From an uncultured Prevotellaceae bacterium (GTDB lineage Bacteria; Bacteroidota; Bacteroidia; Bacteroidales; Bacteroidaceae), in the NCBI GenBank assembly GCA_946644025.1, contig CAMPCG010000084.1, positions 1 to 9,798 on the forward strand: a stretch of DNA of 9,798 nucleotides, given 5' to 3'. The notes beneath the pieces are model-generated. The model was given only the letters and a program-made list of their open reading frames with translations, made no database searches and was not told where the DNA came from. How positions within the stretch are numbered: the first letter of the stretch is position 1; each line of letters starts with the position of its first letter. Position numbers and translations under genes: made by a program. Below, one piece after another: positions 6,815 to 9,798 of the stretch.

Positions 6815-8557
6815 TTACCAGTTGCCGCAGTTCTGCTTATACTTGCCGTTGGCTGCAGCCACCTGCTGATAGGGCAGAGGCAGATACTCGTTCTTGTTGG
6901 CCGTGAAGCGGGCCTCCTCATAGATGTTGCACTTCGACTTCTCCGTAGCGTAGTAGTCGTTGAGCACCTGGGCGGCATCGCCCCAGCGCACGAGGTCGAG
7001 GAATCGCTCCGACTCCATGGCCAGCTCCAGACGGCGCTCCATCTTGACGATCTTCATCGTCTGCTCCTTCGAGTAGGAACCCGTGTAGTTCTTGCAGTAG
7101 AGCTTGACACCGTAGCGCGAGGGATAGTTCGAGATCATCTGAGTCGACGTGGCGGCGCGGCTGCGGATCTGGTTGACCAGGGCGATGGCCTCGGCCGTCT
7201 TGTTCTGCTGGGCCAGTGCCTCGGCGCGCATGAGCAGCACGTCGGCATAGCGGAAGACGATGCGGTTCATCGACGTAGCCCAGAAGGAGCTCTTGATGAG
7301 ATAGCTGCCCACGAGGTCGGGGTCGACATTCTGCTTCAGTGTGACGTTGTATCCGTAGAGTCCGCCGGAGCGGCTCCAGCTCGACGAGCGGTCCATCATG
7401 TACTTCGTGTTGAACATGTAGGGCAGTCCGGGCATGCCGACGGTGAGGAAGAGTCGCGGGTCGGCGTTGTCCGTGGCCTGGTCGTAGTCCTTGTTGTTGT
7501 AGGTGTCGAGCAGGGGCAGACCGTCGTCGCCGGTGCGGAAGGCGTTGACGAGGTTCTGCGAGGGCTTGTAGAAGTCGCAGCCGCCGTCGGTGACGTTGAC
7601 GATGTTGGGGCAGATGAGTCCGTAGCCCAGGTTCAGGTTGCCATACTTCGTTCCGTCGTTGCGCGAGTACTGGATGGCCCAGAGGCTCTCGCATCCGTTC
7701 TCGAACTGCTCCTCGGGACGGAAGTTGTTGTGGATGTCGCTCTCCAGGCCGTAGCCGGCGTAGAGCTTCGGGTCGGTATATTCGACGACCTTCTGCAGGT
7801 CGGCCTCGTTGATGGAGGTCACCTCGTTGGTGTTCTCATTATCCTGGCGATAGGCCTTATAGAGATAGACCTTGGCCAGGAAGGCAGCGCAGGCGGCGCG
7901 TGTGGGGCGGCCCTTGTCGGCCTGCGTCTCGGGCAGCACGCTGAAGGCAAACTCCAGGTCCTCGGCAATCTTGGCCCAGCCCTCGTCGTTGGTGAACTCG
8001 GTGTTCGAGATGTTGCCGTAGTCGTCGTAGCTCAGGTCGCTGCTCAGCACGAACGGGATCTTCTTGAACAGACGCTTCAGCTGGAAGTGGGCGTAGGCCC
8101 GCAGGAAGCGCAGCTCGCCCATGCGCTGCTGCTTCAGCTGGAAGCTGTCGTCGCAGTTCTCGACGGCATGGATGGCGGCGTTGACACGCGACAGTGCGTT
8201 GTAGAGGCGCACCCAGATGTCGTTGAGGTTCCAGCTGGTCGAGAGGATGCCCTGCGACACCTCGAGCTGGTGGAAGACGTCGCCGTCGTTGGTGGTTGAT
8301 CCGCCCTTATAGGCGTCGTCCGAGCGCACGTCGTAGTTCCAGAGCGAGAACGAGGCGTTGATGTCCTCGGCAGTCACAAAGACGGCGTATGCCGACGTCA
8401 CCTGATTGTCTACGTAGGCCGGTGTGTTCACCTGCTCGTCAGAGAGTGTGCCCTGCGGCACCTGCTCCTCGAGGAAGTCGGAGCATGAGGTGAGGGTTGC
8501 TGTGAAGCTGCAACATACCAGACCCGCTACGAAAAACTTATATATCTTTGTAATCAT
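6815..8557 (-). CDS. SusD-like outer-membrane fructan-binding lipoprotein (BT1762-like)
   Basis: This 580-residue protein is the SusD partner that caps the SusC transporter and delivers fructo-oligosaccharides. The lipoprotein signal ends at Cys25 (LTSC), followed by SDFLEE, a very typical SusD beginning. Family landmarks are NYDVRSDDAYKGG (74-86), GELRFLRAYAHFQL (147-160), GRPTRAACAAFLAKVYLY (216-233), FRYADVLLMRAEAL (435-448) and RRLELAMESERFLDLVRWG (508-526), covering the N-terminal SusD-like and C-terminal SusD/RagB regions with their TPR helices. I chose the ATG at 8557; the frame stays open to a TTG at 8566, but that would add three residues inside the heptamer repeat and spoil nothing else, so it is unlikely. 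The start lies 30 bases downstream of the SusC stop. Levan rather than inulin specificity is inferred from the neighbours. Confidence 0.95.
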   Translation of the reverse strand: MITKIYKFFVAGLVCCSFTATLTSCSDFLEEQVPQGTLSDEQVNTPAYVDNQVTSAYAVFVTAEDINASFSLWNYDVRSDDAYKGGSTTNDGDVFHQLEVSQGILSTSWNLNDIWVRLYNALSRVNAAIHAVENCDDSFQLKQQRMGELRFLRAYAHFQLKRLFKKIPFVLSSDLSYDDYGNISNTEFTNDEGWAKIAEDLEFAFSVLPETQADKGRPTRAACAAFLAKVYLYKAYRQDNENTNEVTSINEADLQKVVEYTDPKLYAGYGLESDIHNNFRPEEQFENGCESLWAIQYSRNDGTKYGNLNLGYGLICPNIVNVTDGGCDFYKPSQNLVNAFRTGDDGLPLLDTYNNKDYDQATDNADPRLFLTVGMPGLPYMFNTKYMMDRSSSWSRSGGLYGYNVTLKQNVDPDLVGSYLIKSSFWATSMNRIVFRYADVLLMRAEALAQQNKTAEAIALVNQIRSRAATSTQMISNYPSRYGVKLYCKNYTGSYSKEQTMKIVKMERRLELAMESERFLDLVRWGDAAQVLNDYYATEKSKCNIYEEARFTANKNEYLPLPYQQVAAANGKYKQNCGNW

Positions 8558-8562
8558 AATTT

Positions 8563-8590
8563 TCAATTATCAATTATCAATTATCAATTA
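8563..8590 (-). repeat. Four perfect TAATTGA heptamers spanning the SusC stop
   Basis: Four exact tandem copies of TAATTGA (minus strand) fill 8590-8563. The TAA stop of SusC (8590-8588) is the first three bases of the first copy. Because the unit is 7 bases long, successive TAA codons fall in all three frames, so no ribosome could read through. The last copy ends five bases before the SusD ATG, giving the A/T-rich, structure-poor start region typical of strongly translated Bacteroidota genes. Confidence 0.9.
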
Positions 8591-9798
8591 GAATGACACA
8601 TTAAGACCGAAGGTAAGGTTGAGCGGGATAGGATAGCCGAACGTGGGCACCTCGGGGTCGACGCCCGTGTAGTCGCCGCTCTTGATGGTGAAGAGGTTCT
8701 GGGCCGAGACGTAGAGGCGCAGCCGCTGCATGTAGAGTTTCTTGACGAGCGCGTCGGGCAGGTTGTAGCCCAGCTGGATGGTGCGCAGCTTGAGGAACGA
8801 GCCGTTCTCGACGTAGTAGGACGACACGCGCGTCTCGTTGTTGGTGTCCATCGTGGTCAGTGCGGGGATGGTGGAGCCGCTGTTGGCGGGTGTCCAGGCA
8901 TCGAGGACGCGGCTGCCCTTGTTCAGGTTGGGCACGTTGACGCCGGCCCAGAGGTCGGTCTGGCGCTTGTAGTCGATGGTGATGACGTCGACGCCCTGCA
9001 CGCCCTGCCAGAACATAGTGAAGTCGAAGTTACGATACTGCAGATAGACGTTCAGACCGTAGGTGAAGGCGGGTGTCGGGTCGTAGATCCAGTCCTGGTC
9101 GGCCTCGGTGATGAAGCCGTCTTTGTTGAGGTCGAGGAATCGCATGCGGCCTACGCCGGCGCCTTCCTGGACGGCGTGGTTGTCCACTTCCTCCTGGTTC
9201 TGGAAGATGCCGTCGAAGATGTAGCCCACCTGTGCGCCCATGGGATGGTCGACGACGCTCTTCACGCCGTTGCCGCCGAAGGTGCCACGCGAGGCGATGG
9301 TCTCGGGCAGCTTGGTGATCTTGTTGCGGTTGGTGCCGATGTTGCCGGCCAGGTCGAACTGCAGGTCGCCCGACTTGCCGCGATAGCCGATGGTGAGCTC
9401 CGTACCGCGGTTGAGCATCTCGCCGGCATTGATCCACATGTTGCTGCCTTCGCCCATGACGCCGACGCCGGGCATGTTGACCAGAATGTCGGTGGTCTTC
9501 TTGTTATACCAGTCGAAGCTGCCGTAGATGCTGTTGCCGAGGAATCCGAAGTCGATACCGAGGTTGGTCTGTGTGGTCGTCTCCCACTTGATGTTGTCGT
9601 TGCCGATCTGGTTGCGCTTGAATCCGCTGTCGAGGATGCGTCCGCCGTTGCTGCCCTGAATGTCGTAGCCGGTGTTGTAGGAGTCGCCGCCGAAGTTGAG
9701 GCTGCCGGTGGTGGTGTAGAGGGTGTAGCGGGCGTTGTTGTCAATCTCCTGGTTACCGGTCTGTCCCCACGATGCGCGCAGCTTCAGGTTGTCGAGCC
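8588..9798 (-). CDS. SusC-like TonB-dependent transporter, C-terminal part (partial, BT1763-like)
   Basis: This is the 3' end (403 codons) of a SusC/RagA-family outer-membrane transporter, which is normally about 1000 residues; the N-terminus, plug and TonB box lie beyond the right edge. The frame is open to the edge, so the in-frame ATG at 9475 is internal and not the start. Diagnostic pieces are LKLRASWGQTGNQ close to the edge, the LVNMPGVGVMGEG segment, GSFLKLRTIQLGYNLP, LRLYVSAQNLF and the terminal LTFGLNVSF ending in the aromatic residue expected of an outer-membrane beta-barrel. It would import fructan oligosaccharides together with the SusD protein encoded 30 bases downstream. It is the first gene of the operon seen here; promoter and regulator are outside the window. 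SusC membership is certain, while substrate comes from the GH32 and DUF4960 neighbours. Confidence 0.96.
   Translation of the reverse strand, partial: LDNLKLRASWGQTGNQEIDNNARYTLYTTTGSLNFGGDSYNTGYDIQGSNGGRILDSGFKRNQIGNDNIKWETTTQTNLGIDFGFLGNSIYGSFDWYNKKTTDILVNMPGVGVMGEGSNMWINAGEMLNRGTELTIGYRGKSGDLQFDLAGNIGTNRNKITKLPETIASRGTFGGNGVKSVVDHPMGAQVGYIFDGIFQNQEEVDNHAVQEGAGVGRMRFLDLNKDGFITEADQDWIYDPTPAFTYGLNVYLQYRNFDFTMFWQGVQGVDVITIDYKRQTDLWAGVNVPNLNKGSRVLDAWTPANSGSTIPALTTMDTNNETRVSSYYVENGSFLKLRTIQLGYNLPDALVKKLYMQRLRLYVSAQNLFTIKSGDYTGVDPEVPTFGYPIPLNLTFGLNVSF

Noticed and set aside
8557..8566. TTG at 8566 as the SusD start
   Set aside because: It lies within the last TAATTGA heptamer; the ATG at 8557 gives a normal lipoprotein signal without extra residues.
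9473..9475. ATG at 9475 as the start of the SusC-like gene
   Set aside because: The frame continues upstream to the window edge with clear SusC sequence (LKLRASWGQTGNQ), so this Met is internal.
1..9798. CRISPR arrays, tRNA or rRNA genes, insertion sequences, phage genes
   Set aside because: None was recognised: no regularly spaced repeats with unique spacers, no transposase or integrase reading frame, and no tRNA-like cloverleaf was noticed.

Overview
This window reads as part of a fructan (most likely levan) utilisation locus of a Bacteroidota bacterium, probably a Prevotella-like member of the Bacteroidales. The grounds are a SusC/SusD outer-membrane pair, lipoproteins with acidic residues just after the lipobox cysteine, start sites without Shine-Dalgarno sequences, a promoter of the Bacteroidota type (TTG near -33, TAnnTTTG near -7), and AT-rich gaps with short tandem repeats between visibly GC-rich genes. 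The species cannot be fixed from the sequence alone.

All six genes lie on the minus strand, so transcription runs from high to low coordinates. In that order they are: the C-terminal 403 residues of a SusC-like TonB-dependent transporter (cut by the right edge of the window); a SusD-like lipoprotein; a DUF4960 lipoprotein in the SusE position (like BT1761 of the B. thetaiotaomicron levan locus); a surface GH32 lipoprotein (like the endo-levanase BT1760); and a secreted GH32 enzyme with an altered active-site region. Gaps between these five are 9 to 91 bases, consistent with one operon. A 397-base non-coding stretch follows, and then a third GH32 gene, a canonical exo-fructosidase with an N-terminal DUF4980 domain, which has its own promoter-like sequence.

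The genes fit the known model for fructan use. The lipoprotein GH32 cuts polymer at the cell surface, the SusD and DUF4960 lipoproteins bind it, SusC imports oligosaccharides, and the two GH32 enzymes with signal-peptidase-I-type signals release fructose in the periplasm. No hybrid two-component regulator, fructokinase or inner-membrane fructose transporter is seen in the window.

The non-coding stretch (1795-2191 region) is the least ordinary part. It holds a nested hairpin made of four copies of one 15-17 base motif in +,+,-,- order, a second perfect 11-base inverted repeat flanked by A and T runs, and the promoter of the third GH32 gene. Two other gene ends (the SusC stop and the stop of the leftmost GH32) lie inside short tandem repeats. 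I see no convincing evidence of a wholly new system. The most notable points are the repeats and the second GH32 enzyme, which lacks a 13-residue active-site segment.
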